A DNA stretch of 64,000 nt from Ectobius pallidus (taxonomy: Eukaryota; Arthropoda; Insecta; Blattodea; Ectobiidae): contig CAXKWD010000001.1 in the NCBI GenBank assembly GCA_964059195.1, positions 118,229,751 to 118,293,750 of the forward strand, in the 5' to 3' direction. The position numbers and the translations under genes are program-made. The notes beneath the pieces are model-generated. The model worked only from the letters and a program-made list of their open reading frames with translations, searched no databases and was not told the origin of the DNA. Below, in pieces: positions 1-10,302 of the stretch; positions within the stretch are counted from its first letter, which is position 1, and each line of letters opens with the position of its first letter.

Positions 1-24
1 AGTGGGTTTCGATGCTACTCGTTA

Positions 25-342
25 TTATAAGCCTAATGCTTCAGAGACCACAGAATAGAAGCACCTTGTAAGTCCCTGGGGACCTTTTGAGAACAAATAC
101 ATAGAGAAGCACTTCTCGTTAAAGTGTGTCCGATCACAGTTAGCGCTTGTCTCTAAGTGTGACAGTTTCAGAAACTGTAGGTAAGGGTAGTAATAAGCTT
201 TCGCTCTCCTCACACCATCAACTAAATATCCGGATCGTCTGGCACCGAATAAGTGTATTGTGCCATTGTCTGTTTGCTTGAATGGGGTAGCTTCAGATTT
301 GTGGTACACAACGAGATAGGAGGAGCTTCTCTGTTTGTTCAA
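25..342 (-). CDS. Unrecognised ORF, possibly a terminal exon
   Basis: An open frame of about 105 codons on the minus strand ends in TAA at the low-coordinate side. I do not recognise the protein. It is moderately rich in Cys, Tyr and basic residues and has no clear signal peptide or membrane segment. The frame is somewhat more GC-rich than its surroundings. An AG dinucleotide in an AACAG context lies at the high-coordinate edge, so it could be a last exon, but the pyrimidine tract there is poor. It could equally be a chance ORF or an old transposon fragment. No neighbour supports a function. Confidence 0.15.
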   Translation of the reverse strand: MNKQRSSSYLVVYHKSEATPFKQTDNGTIHLFGARRSGYLVDGVRRAKAYYYPYLQFLKLSHLETSANCDRTHFNEKCFSMYLFSKGPQGLTRCFYSVVSEALGL

Positions 343-1404
343 GGTGTTTCAATTACCAGCAACAACCACCAACTCGTAAATTGTGTTGTGAACAACTTGT
401 GTAGTAATAATAATAATAACAACAACGAGACAGTCCCGGAAATTTGACACATAAAGCGTATTCAATATCGTTTTCAAATGTATAACATGTATTGTGTATC
501 CCAGTCGTTATGTATACTCAGAGTGTTTCAATTATTGACTTCTATCATCATTCACCTGTATTACCAAACTCAGATTCCAATAGGAGAATTAAGCATAATT
601 TATAATAAGGACAGTGAAAAGTAAAGAAAGGAAAAAAGGAGAAATACAAAAGGAAATAAATAAAACGGATGGAACAGGGTGAATTAAAACAGGGATATGT
701 TTTGATATCTCTTATACCTTATGCATAATTTATCGCTAATATCTTATGATTCTTGATAATAAAGATGAAGGTAATAATACTAAATATTAATTGACATTAT
801 GCATAAAATTTCGGGAAATTTTGACTTACAGCTTATAATTAATAACTATACGTAAAATTTCGGAAAATTCTTACTTCTAACTTTCAATAAATAAAAAAAA
901 TAGTGGTTTTCAAAGACACAAGGGATGTGAAATCCAAAATGTAATAAAATAAAAAGTCAGTAGAGTAACAAAAGACGAGTTTCAAGTGTTTAGTGATAAG
1001 TATATCTTACGTCCAGGAACCAGATTATGAAGAAAGTTTAAAAATAATAGAACCTTAAAAAGACTACTTATAGTCAGAATTAGAACTACAGTTACAGTTA
1101 CAGTTTTGACTTACTAATTATGTCCCAAAAACTGACCTTAAAAAGGCAAGCAGCGAAGTGGTAAATATTAATATCACAATAAATGCTTTTCTAAAGGATT
1201 TATTGATATTCCTTTGTAATCAATGAAACATATATCTGTTGAAAATGTTACTGTACCATTCGAGGAATAGAACATCTTACCTTCCAGAATGGACATGCCT
1301 GCACGAATCTACCGTGCCATAGAAGTGTAGGCCGACAAATAAGAATTATAAATGTTATTTTGGAGAAGCATTCCAAATAACAAAGAATGAAAGCATATAA
1401 ACGT
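343..1404. other. AT-rich intergenic stretch
   Basis: Very AT-rich sequence with a short ATA/AAC simple repeat near 402-426. I see no gene, terminal inverted repeat or tRNA-like box here. Confidence 0.5.
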
Positions 1405-1439
1405 TTAATAATAATACCAAATAATAATAATAAATGGTA

Positions 1440-2060
1440 AATTTAAGCCAACACGTTTCTTTATGACAATGAGAAACTTTACCAGGGTTTTTCGCAAAAC
1501 ACGGAGCCTACTTCATATAACAACAAATATAAGCCATCTTCGTTCATGAGAGAAACAATGCTTACCATGGACGCATCAGTATTTAAATGCAATATATTCC
1601 TTCTCACAGTGTACTGCTGCCAAGATTTCACTGCCAGCAGCTTCAATTCAATCTTTCTGGCTTGGATTAAAATTTCCTCGGGATTCTTATTAAAATTTTA
1701 ACAAGCTTTTCATTGATACTAGTTATTGCGTGTTATTGTTTACAAACAAGCGACTTATACAATGCATCTATACTGCATTTCGTATTGGTACGTACGGTTC
1801 ATTGTTATTCTGCGATTCAGGCGGCTGTGAGAATATGACGTTAACAAATGGCTGACAGTACCTTTCATTATAATTCATTTTACGGTACTTTTATTTCATG
1901 TTATATAATTTAAAGATCTTTTACTAAATATATTATATGCACCACGCAGCCTACGCAAAAACTTTATCGGACTCATCCAGTATTTCGGCTGAGGTGGAAT
2001 CATACACAAACAGGCTATACTGAATTCGTCCGCTAAAGCGTACTTGATACATAACTACCT
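1440..2060 (-). repeat. Interspersed repeat family A, copy 1 (inverted relative to 36.4 kb)
   Basis: This stretch is a diverged reverse complement of 36,410-37,065. Shared anchors include ATAAAGTTTTTGCGTAC, CAATATATTCCTTCTCA and AAGCCAACA...GTTTC read in opposite directions. Near one end, both copies carry an imperfect inverted repeat built on AAGTACGCAAA. No coding capacity is seen. It is probably an old non-autonomous DNA element; the superfamily is unknown. Confidence 0.55.
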
Positions 2061-2130
2061 ATTAGAGTATTCCTTTTCTTTAATTTTTAGCCAATTTTTG
2101 CAATATTTTTTATCCTAAATGATATTAAAC

Positions 2131-2810
2131 GTGGTGTGTTTTTAAAGTAGGCCTAAGTACTGTTCAAATATTTTGCCGCTGCAGCGACACATTCGCGATT
2201 TTGACCATGCGCGATCACTTCATCCATTCATTAGGAAGCCAAACACATCTGTGAGAGATCGTCATTTTGTGTTTTCGTATTGTTAGAGCGATTCGAACTA
2301 TTCAAAACAATCAAAAGACCCGCCGACTGTGAAGTCAGATCAGAGATTCGTTTTATGAATGCGAGAAATGTTACTCCAGCAAACGTTCATCGCCAATTGT
2401 GTGGGGTTTATGGGGAAACAATGAGTGATGTAATGGCGAGGAAGTGGGTTGTTTAACGAAGATCGTGAAAATGTACGTGATGAGCCGGAGCGTCTGTGAA
2501 CACGGATGATTTGGTGCAAGCTGTGGAAGAAAACATCTGTTTCTTCATCTGAAGAAATTCCTTGTTGGAAAACATTTCAACGACGATGTTAAACAAAAAG
2601 TGCAGACTTGGCTTTCATCACAGGCGGTATCATTCTTTGACGAAGGGATACAATAATCGGTTTCTTATTATGACAAGTGCCTGAATAACGGCGATGACTA
2701 TGTGGAGAAGAAGTATAAGGTGTAAAATAATGGATGATAATAAAGTATTTAGAAAATAATATTCATTTATTTAAAGAAAAATCGGTATTTACTTTAAAAA
2801 TACGCCTCTT
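2131..2810 (+). mobile_element. Internally deleted mariner-type element
   Basis: Imperfect terminal inverted repeats flank the element. The left end reads GTGTGTTTTTAAAGTA and the reverse complement of the right end reads GCGTATTTTTAAAGTA. Between them lies a mariner transposase relic: the N-terminal helix-turn-helix region, then, after a large deletion, the extreme C-terminus. The catalytic middle (D,D34D) is absent. The left terminal repeat differs from the right one by an extra six bases, GGCCTA, inserted after GTA. A clean TA target duplication is not obvious, so the exact ends are uncertain by a few bases. Confidence 0.75.
2290..2729 (+). pseudogene. Mariner transposase relic (N- and C-terminal pieces only)
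   Basis: Reading through frameshifts and stops, 2,296-2,455 encodes the mariner DNA-binding region, with motifs such as VHRQLCGVYGE and MARKWV. The stretch 2,545-2,729 encodes the family C-terminus, with FLVGKHFNDDVK, WLSSQA, FDEGIQ and YDKCLNNGDDYVEKK. The intact family protein is about 345 aa and cuts and pastes DNA at TA. Here only about 110 codons remain, with several stops and no catalytic aspartates, so it cannot encode an active enzyme. The family call rests on recognised motifs; the subfamily is not assigned. Confidence 0.8.
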
Positions 2811-2876
2811 ATTTTATTTATTTAAGAGGTTACAATAATTTATTGAAAAAAGAAAAATGCAGAATGATTGGACTTC

Positions 2877-3465
2877 TCTATATATATAAAAGGCTTTGTC
2901 CTGACTGACAGGAATCAACGTACAGCCTAAACTATAACAGGTAGAGACTTGGAATTTTGACAGTACCTTCGTTTCATAATGTAGGTGCTCACTAAGAAAG
3001 GATTTTGAAAAATTCTGATTTTAAATGCCAAAAATCAAATGTTTTTGAGAATACTTAATCCCTTCTTACACAGAATTATCGAATCCGAATCACATTTGAC
3101 ATTAAAACATATTGTTGCCAGTGGGTTTCAGATGGGTTTGGAATTAAATTAAATGGAAGTTTGACAATTACAGTTGGCTTTGTCTATTTTTGTCATACCT
3201 TGGAAATGAAACTTTCGCGATCGCTTGAATATTGTAAGCCCTAAATATGGTCAAACATTGTATTATTTGGACGAAACTCACTATACAGGGGTTTTCTGGG
3301 CCAAGGACCTCGAATCGGAGGTCGCTTTTACCTGGCGACTCTATCTAATCGTGGTATGTAGTCCACGTGATTTAGGTGTTAATAAATATAATGATTTAAC
3401 TATCATGCTCTTAATTTTTAATTTTTGAAATAATTTTCGCGGGCGAAGCCGCGGGCACATGCTAG
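2877..3465 (+). mobile_element. Non-autonomous Helitron-like element 1
   Basis: The left end is TCTATATATATAAAAGGC. The right end has a GC-rich hairpin (GCGGGCGAAGCCGCGGGC) followed about 6 bases later by CTAG and then T. A TC start, a 3' hairpin and a CTRR end are the standard Helitron signature. Nothing resembling Rep/helicase is encoded; the 67-codon frame at 3,225-3,428 is not recognisable. The interior is related to 34,680-35,361, which has the same kind of end. The left boundary could shift by two bases. Confidence 0.75.
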
Positions 3466-3592
3466 TATACTATAAGATATAAAAAAACAGTTGATGGCAT
3501 TTTATTTTTACATTGCGTTTTCAGTTTGAGGAGGCCGTTATAATTGTCATTATTTTGCATTATTTGCAATTGTCATTGCATTATTTTGTCAC

Positions 3593-3705
3593 TTTTACTT
3601 TCTCGCATATATACGTAGTATAGAGAAAGTATTGTGATCGTAACAAGAAATCGAAATCGATATAACACCGGCGAAACATGTTCCACGATGCCTAGAAACC
3701 GAAAA
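3593..3705 (-). repeat. Family B end fragment, inverted
   Basis: The segment starts CTTTTACTTTCTCGC and is the reverse complement of 44,430-44,536. It shares GAGAAAGTATTGTGATCGT and GATGCCTAGAAACCGAAAA. It is the outer end of the repeat family also present at 3,704-5,513, 5,515-6,578 and 42,655-44,536. No coding capacity. Confidence 0.65.
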
Positions 3706-5513
3706 TAAATGGTGCAAAAATATGTTGCACAAACTTTCTCGCATATACGTGTTAAAGGCTAGTACAGAAAAAAGTAAATTAAAGAGACAATTAAATTTTA
3801 CTTAATACATTTTCATAAAACTTACAAGTATCTAGGACGGAAAGCTTCAGGGTCGATCTTTATGTTCAATGCTTTTACTGTGAAATAATAATAATAATAA
3901 TAATAACGACAATAGTGATAATAATAGTCAATGGCAGTAAAACTGCATATTATTAGTACTACTACTACGGGATTATTCAAATATAAGTCGCACCTTGGGA
4001 TGAATCGTAACCGATGCAGTTTCTTTTCTACCACGATCTAGCGAATTCTTATGTCCTCGTATTATGAAGAAACTCGTGATTGGACGTTGGAGGTGTGACG
4101 TCATACCGCTAGACGAGAGGTGATAGGCTGACAAACCTTGCGGGATAGATAATATGCCACATTTTCAAAACCTATAAACAGTGTATCGTACATTATTCGA
4201 AAATGCAAGGGCGCTTCGCCACGGCTGCCGCCTCCGTTTCGCGCACTTAACTATGTGGTTAGTGTTATGCATTATTTAGCTATATGAGAGGTGAATACAA
4301 GGCACTTGCGACAGTATACAAGGACAGTTGGTCACTCTGCTTCGCTCAGAAACAAAAGGATGTACCGGGGATCGAACCCGGACCGACGGATCTGACGCTA
4401 ACCACAAGACCACGCCGGCGGTCCTACTGCTACTACTACTTAGGTTATATTGCACGCTTTAACTGCATTGTAGGTCATGTAATGTGTTTAGTAAGTTATG
4501 TTTGCGTGAACCATTAGTCTATTGTAACAACTCACTCGCGTCATCTGTTTCTATTGTTTAGTGATGTCTTCGTATGTGGCATTCAGTTTAAACGATTATA
4601 ATATCCAGTGACGTAGCGGCGATGAGTTATGGAAAATAAGCAAGTCCTACAAACCCGGCGTTTGTCTTTGCGAATGAAGAAACCATGAAAAACCTAAGTC
4701 AATTTGGGCGGCCACGAGGTTTGATTTGAACTCAGGACCTCTTCCCTGTTAGCCCATAGGCCTACCACCTCGCTGTAATTGGTTTAATGTGTTCATTGCG
4801 TCTGAGCTAAACTGATTGCATTTCACAACAATAAGTACACTAGGCCTATAGTTTTCTTGTTACTAGTGGCAACAAAATGCCATTCATATTTTAATTGATA
4901 TGTTCTGAAATTCGCATTTAAGCTGAACTTATTTCGTTTTTATCTTGATATCTATTAAATATATAAAGAAATGTTTTAAACAAAAAATGTTCATTTTAAT
5001 TTTCTCTACAACTTTACTGTAGTAGGTTTTCATGTATCACCTACTGTAATGGATATAATCTAGAAAAACTGAAAATGGATAAGAGTAAAGTACCCCTTAA
5101 GTCATTTTTGCAGAAATGCAGATATAGCCATTTTATTATTCATAGATAAAAGTTTCTAATTTTAAATTTTTATTAAAATCGTTAGAGCCATCTTTTCAAA
5201 AATCAAAGATTTTTAAAAAGTTTTCATGAAAAGTCCCCTTAATATTTCAGTTGTAAAGCTAAATTTCTGGGCGGTTCGACAAAATTTCAAAAAAGCCCTT
5301 ATTTCAAAAAATGAAGTAAATACAACGAGCCGTTTACCCGCTGTGCTTGTCCACGGACAGACGGACAGACGGACAGACGTCATCCCAAAAATATTTTTTT
5401 CTGTTTCTAGGCTTCATGAAACATGCTCTCCCGGTGTTATCTCAACTTCGATTTTTTGTCACGATCACAATACCGGTACTTTCTCTATACTCCGTATAAG
5501 CGAGAAAGTAAAA
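3704..5513 (+). repeat. Family B element, copy 1 (TIR-like ends, minisatellite core)
   Basis: This copy is homologous over most of its length to 42,655-44,536. Near its ends are inverted motifs: ACTTTCTCGCATATACG on the left and CGTATAAGCGAGAAAGT on the right, which suggests a DNA element. The interior carries a short GACGGACA array, a truncated piece of SINE family 1 on the minus strand (4,360-4,430), and a minus-strand tRNA-like segment near 4,690-4,790. No transposase frame is visible. Open frames in the minisatellite (DRRTD-like translations) are low-complexity artefacts. Confidence 0.65.
4360..4432 (-). repeat. SINE family 1, truncated copy (tRNA-like head)
   Basis: The minus strand reads as a tRNA-like head: TGGTCTTGTGGTTAGCGTC (A-box region), then GGGTTCGATCCCCGG (B box). 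It matches the heads at 43,330-43,401 and 52,614-52,680. The SINE body is missing: compared with the 43-kb copy, a deletion joins GAAACAAAA directly to GGATGTACC. Confidence 0.75.
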
Positions 5514-5514
5514 G

Positions 5515-6336
5515 TGGTTTTGGAAAGACGTCTGTCCGTCTGTCCGTCTGTCTGTCTGTGGACAAGCACAGCGGGTAAACGGTTCATCGCATTTACTTCA
5601 TTTTTTTAATTAGGGACTTTTTCGAAATTTTCTCGAACCGCCCTGAATTTGTTTTATATGACTGAAAATTTAAAGGGACTTTCCATGAAAACTTTTGTAA
5701 AAATTTTGTTTTCTGAAAAAAAAAATGGCTCTAACGATTTTAATAAAAATGTAAAATCTCAAACTTTTGTATACGACTAATGAAATGGCTATATCTGTTT
5801 TTCTGTAAAAATGACTTAGGGGGTACTTTACTCGTATCCATTTTCAATTTTTCTGGGCTATCTCCATTACGTTGGGTGATACATGGGAACTTAACATAGT
5901 CAAGTTGTAGAGAAATTTAAAAAGAACATTTTTTGTGAAGTACATTTCTTTATAAAATTAATATGTATCAAGATAAAAAAAATAACATGACTTAAATGCG
6001 AATTTCAGTACATACATTTTGATTAAAATACGAATGATATTCTTCTGTTGCCCACAGTAAGAAGAATACTAAATCTATTTATTGTTGCGAAATATAGTCA
6101 GTTTACCACAGTTCCACGATGTAATGGAACACACCAAAATCAATTAGAGCGAGGTGGTAGCCTATAGGGTAATAGGGAAGAGGTCCTGGATTCAAATCAA
6201 ATTTTGTGGCAACCCAAATTGACCAGTAGGCTCTTGTAATAACTCATTCGTTCAGCATTTACTTCTATTGTTCGGCTATATCTCAATGTATCCTGCATTT
6301 TTGCCTTTGAGATTGAGGAAACAATGCAAACCCCAA

Positions 6337-6390
<54 letters not shown>

Positions 6391-6578
6391 ATTATTATTA
6401 TTATTGTTATATAATGGTAAAAGCATTGAACATTAAGATCGGCCCTGATGCTTTCCGTTCTAGATACTTGATAGCTTTATGAAAATGTAAAAAATAAAAT
6501 TTAATTATCTCTATAATTTACATGTATAGGCTATGTTGAGAAAGTTTGTGCAACATATTTTTGCACCATTTATTTAAA
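5515..6578 (-). repeat. Family B element, copy 2 in inverted orientation
   Basis: This is the reverse complement of the copy at 3,704-5,513, with matches such as GACTTAGGGGGTACTTTACTCGTATCC against its mirror near 5,080-5,105 (read in segments). Together the two copies make a kilobase-scale inverted duplication centred near 5,510. This arm lacks the SINE 1 piece and instead has an expanded ATT repeat. It ends with GAGAAAGTTTGTGCAAC...GGTGCA-type sequence, as the other copies do. No protein is encoded. Confidence 0.65.
6338..6407. repeat. (ATT)n microsatellite
   Basis: About 70 bases of TTA/ATT repeats with a few interruptions, inside the inverted family B copy. Confidence 0.9.
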
Positions 6579-7085
6579 CCTTAAACTATGTGAATTGTGC
6601 CCAAACTGCAATCCACGATGAAGACTATATACTGTTCACAGATGTTGAATACGAATGTAATGATTCAACTATAAGCCCTATTTCAGAGGCACAGATGATT
6701 GATCGAACGGTGGGTGGACACTATGCACGTATAAACATCATGACATCCAACCCGTGAGTTGGTATGAGATGTTCTTATGAATTGATATGGATACACTGAC
6801 GCCTACACCTGCGGTAGTTCATTATTCCCAGAAATAGCCTTACAATCCAATCAGTCGTACATTCTACCATTACTCTGAAGTAATACCAACATCAATAATC
6901 CATGAAGTATTCCCAGTTATTGCATATGAACTCATACCCCTTATTAGTGCATAAAATGTTAACCAAAATGAGTCCAGCAATCAAACATTTCAATTAAACA
7001 AATTCTTGTGGCCAACGAACTTCGCAAATATTTCCAGTCACCGATAATTAGTTCCGAAAATGCTCCCAGAATTTCTTTTATTCTA
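6579..7085. other. Unannotated stretch
   Basis: Short open segments occur near 6,640-6,750 but stops interrupt all frames. I recognise no family. It may be old transposon coding sequence. Confidence 0.3.
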
Positions 7086-7206
7086 TAACTTACATGAGGG
7101 AGAATCAAATGAAAGCCGCAAATAACTTTTTTCCACTATTTTACTGCAGGAAGAATGTTTACTTGTACACTATCTTTCTACAAAGTCCCCTCCCAGTTCA
7201 ATTCAT

Positions 7207-7446
7207 TTACGCCATCTGATAGGAAGTGCTTCGATACCGCGTGAGAAAAATTATTTTGGTTGACACCATAGCCTCTCGTGCACTGCCGATTGGACGATCT
7301 TCATTAGACTTGAGCTTTTGCCCTTCAAGGTGCTCCTTTAATGGACCAAAGATGTGGAAGTCTGATAGTGCCAAAGCGAAGGGGATTGCTGACCGCAGGT
7401 GTTTTGCTTCTACATGATAATGCCCGTCCTCATGCTGCTCGTGCAA
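7207..7446 (-). pseudogene. Mariner/IS630-type transposase C-terminus, minus-strand arm
   Basis: The frame contains the recognisable FGPLKEHLEGQKLKS block found after the second catalytic Asp region in IS630/Tc1/mariner transposases, then a decayed C-terminus ending in TAA. The HDNARPH catalytic block is not in frame in this arm. The intact family protein is roughly 350 aa, and this is under a quarter of it. Its partner on the opposite strand is about 150 bases away. Confidence 0.7.
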
Positions 7447-7680
7447 CCTTAAAAACCATCGATGATATTCGCTTCAAGTGCCTCCCACATCCGCCATACC
7501 TGCCAAATTTGTCACCACCAGATTTCCCCATCTTTGGTCCATTAAAGGAGCACCTTGGAGGGCATAAGCTCAAGTCTGATGAAGACGTCCAATAGGCGGT
7601 GCACGAGTGGCTACGAGTAGCGTCAACCAAAAGAATTTTTCTCACGTGGTATCAAAGCACTTCCTACCCGATGGCGTAAG
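7405..7680 (+). pseudogene. Mariner/IS630-type transposase C-terminus, plus-strand arm
   Basis: The plus-strand frame shows LLHDNARPHAA, which contains the second catalytic aspartate of the D,D34D family. It is followed by LPHPPYLPNLSPPDFPIFGPLKEHL, read here in two pieces, and the C-terminal tail after an in-frame TAG at about 7,593. The stop, together with the missing N-terminal half, marks it as a relic. The catalytic block is better preserved than in the minus-strand arm, so the two arms probably derive from one family but decayed independently. Confidence 0.75.
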
Positions 7681-7802
7681 TGAATTAAACTGGGAGGGGA
7701 CTATGTAGAAAAATAATGTACAAGTAAACATTCTTCCTGCAGTAAAATAGTGGGAAAAAATTAATTGCGGTTTTCGTTTGATTCTTCCTCGTATTAATTC
7801 AT

Positions 7803-8168
7803 TATTAGACTAATAATTGTGGCGCAGGGGATGTGTTCGCTACCCAAACGGGCAGGGCCGGGCTTTTCTGCCCCTGAGAGATTAATGTTAGGAAACTTTA
7901 GGCCCTTTTGATTCCCGAACATTTTCTGGTCGTTATAATCAACTTCATCCCATCCGCACTTAGTTCAGCATGAGTATGTGTGCGACTGGTGTTTCTCATT
8001 CTCTGTGTTCATGTTGTCTCGAAGATAGTCCCGGCATTGGGCTGATCACTCATCCGGGAAGGCCTTCCATGTCTTTGTCTGGTCAAAAATATATGAAAGT
8101 GATCCACAGGTAAATTTTCTCCCGACAGGTAGCGGTCCTGCAAGGTCAGGACGGCAAGGGCTGCATAA
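7803..8168 (+). repeat. SINE family 3, old diverged copy
   Basis: The head GTGGCGCAGGGGATGTGTTCG resembles the GTGGCTCAGGGGATGCGTTC head of the minus-strand copy ending at 40,399. The body shares ATCACTCATCCGGGAAGGCC-like and GGTCAAAAA...GATCCA...TCTCCCGACAGGT segments with that copy. It is diverged and lacks a clear B box. A GA microsatellite follows its tail. Confidence 0.6.
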
Positions 8169-8210
8169 ACTTTCATAAAATGGGTGAGGTGACATTGAAA
8201 GATATATATG

Positions 8211-8212
<2 letters not shown>

Positions 8213-8259
<47 letters not shown>
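8213..8259. repeat. (GA)n microsatellite
   Basis: An uninterrupted run of GA dinucleotides, about 23 units. Confidence 0.95.
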
Positions 8260-8261
<2 letters not shown>

Positions 8262-8546
8262 GAATTAAATTTGAATTAAATTGATTTTATTTTAAGGATT
8301 GTAAGCGAAGAACTTAAAAGTTCCTTTTATGCATACAATCCGCTCACAATGACAGAAAAAATTACACATAAATTAGAAATATAGTAATAATTACAGACAC
8401 ATTGTTAATACAAATATTGAATATAAAACATAAACCATAACCTATGTCATGAAGTAGTAGCCAAAATATATTATATGATAAGAGTAAACTTTTGTAAAAG
8501 ATAATGAGAAATTAGGATTCATAAGCGGTTATGAGGTGATTAACGA

Positions 8547-8581
<35 letters not shown>

Positions 8582-9003
8582 TCGTAGCAAGAGAATAACT
8601 TTGATAATGATATAGATGAAGTTTATTGTATAATCGAGAGGCCGTGCATATAAAAGGTTTATTAAATTTAGTGGTGCCGTGTCTAGGAATTTGGAGTGTG
8701 CTTGAAGTAAATCTATTGGTGCGATCATGTGAGAGAGTGAGAGAGTGAGAGAGAGAGAGATAAAAAGAGAGATAGAAAGAGAGAGATAGAACTAATGAAT
8801 AAATGAATGATGGAATGAATGAAAGAACATAATAATGATTATGCTTTATTCGTTTCATTAACTAACCGATTGAACACATAAAATTAAATTTAAAAAGGAA
8901 AGTAATAAAATTTGGCTACAACTAAGAATAGCCTATTCAAATCAATACGAAAAGAAAGGGCAAATGTAGCTGCAAAAGATAAATATAGGATATAAAGCCC
9001 ATG
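8260..9003. other. AT-rich stretch with T30 run and GA-rich tract
   Basis: Contains a 30-base poly-T run (8,551-8,580) and an imperfect GA-rich tract at 8,725-8,795. No coding sequence is recognised. The frames crossing the homopolymer are artefacts. Confidence 0.5.
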
Positions 9004-9758
9004 CCATTGGTATAAATGGAGTCATCTCCATTAATATCAATTGATATAAAATGATGAGAAATAGATTGATAGTAATTAAATACGACAGAAAATAACTTTT
9101 GAACTAACCAAGCAATATTATTATAAATTACATGATAAAAAGCAGGAAAAATTAACAAATAATATTACATAAATATGAAATTAATATCATCAATACTTTA
9201 GCTGATATTAATTATTTTATAGTAAAGAATAAAATACACTAGGACTCAATAGAAGTTAGCAGACGGAATACTCAGAAATATACAATGCAGCCGGAGTGAA
9301 ATGTATAGCGACTCTGTGGGAGATAGGTGCCAGGTATTGTCAGAAATGTACTAGGCTATTCAGTCAAAATGTAGTAGAAAAGAAAGATTATGAGATGAAT
9401 AGGCACTTCACGAGAATGTACAGTGAAAGTTGCAAGGTCCAAGAACTAGACAGAAAATTCGGAGAATCAACTGATGGGAGAAACAGAAAAGCATCACTCC
9501 CAAGCTAAAAACCACGCTAATCGAAACAACCAATAGAATTTAAGTTTAGGATAGAAAAAACTGAATTTAGCTATAACAGTGCATATGATTGGTTTTGTGT
9601 AACTATGGTAAAGAGGGGAAATTGAGAGGAGGCTAAGATCATGGCTTTTACGAAACCACACTTGTGTACGAAGGACTCGAGGAGGCAGGTCATATTCCTG
9701 CATTTCTCCTCGAATTACACATAAGTCGTATTGACATTGTGGTCAATCAGACTGTATC

Positions 9759-9766
9759 TATAAAAA
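9759..9766 (+). promoter_or_regulatory. Candidate LTR TATA box
   Basis: TATAAAAA lies about 550 bases before the LTR end; the same motif is at 14,534-14,541 in the 3' LTR. The position fits a U3/R promoter, but no start site can be proven from sequence. Confidence 0.35.
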
Positions 9767-9888
9767 TAACTTCACTAAATTACCGAAGTGTAAATTCTAT
9801 TATACATTTATTCTTGTAGTAAGAGCTTATTATAGCTACTTACTAAAATAAATTCAGTGAGTGTGCCAAGTAAGTACTGTTGTGACAT

Positions 9889-9896
9889 TGACGTCA
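9889..9896. promoter_or_regulatory. CRE-type palindrome TGACGTCA in the LTR
   Basis: A perfect 8-base CREB/ATF-type site, repeated at 14,664-14,671 in the 3' LTR. A regulatory role is inferred. Confidence 0.4.
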
Positions 9897-10302
9897 TCAT
9901 CATTACAAGATTACGTGGATACCGCATGTCACTACTAGGAAGTATTTACGTACGAGTGCGAAGGCCAATATTAGACTCCCTTCAATATCCCATCAATAAA
10001 ATTAATAATTTTACGAAGTAACATTTATACATTTGAACTTTGATTGGAATACCAAATAAACTTGACAGTGTTTTGATAAATATTTAATTATTGATAAACA
10101 GTAAATATAGAACCTCCACACCCAATTTTATGCTCTGAGGTAAGATAGAGAAAATCGTAGCAACTCCGACTGAGCAACCCGAGGTTCCACCAGGCTGAAG
10201 AAGACAACATTCGCAGTGAGTACAATATTGTGGGGGTGGACCACAAACCGATTGCAGCATACTGGGAGAACTCATACACCGAGGGCTTGTAGTGTGAAGT
10301 AC

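Larger units (their letters stand above)
7090..7800. mobile_element. Foldback of two mariner/IS630-type element ends, head to head
   Basis: The outer flanks mirror each other. The left contains CCACTATTTTACTGCAGGAAG and ATGTTTACTTGTACA; the right contains TGTACAAGTAAACAT and CTTCCTGCAGTAAAATAGTG. Each arm carries the C-terminal third of the same transposase, pointing outward from a centre near 7,390. The upstream two thirds of each copy are gone. The arrangement could come from a palindromic rearrangement or from inside-out, deleted insertions. Nothing here encodes an intact enzyme. Confidence 0.75.

Noticed and set aside
4650..4800. tRNA gene with GAGTTCAAATC in family B
   Set aside because: Repeated in all three family B copies and without paired arms; treated as part of the repeat.
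5226..5609. Open frames with DRRTD/RRTDG repeats near the GACGGACA arrays (also 44,212-44,522)
   Set aside because: The translations come from an 8-base minisatellite and are open on both strands; no protein signal.
8529..8858. 109-codon minus-strand ORF with poly-Lys end
   Set aside because: Created by the T30 run and GA-rich tract; low complexity.
9296..9508. 70-codon ORFs identical at 9,296 and 14,071, and 69-codon ORFs at 9,494 and 14,269
   Set aside because: They are identical only because the two LTRs are near-identical; no recognised domain and no start context.
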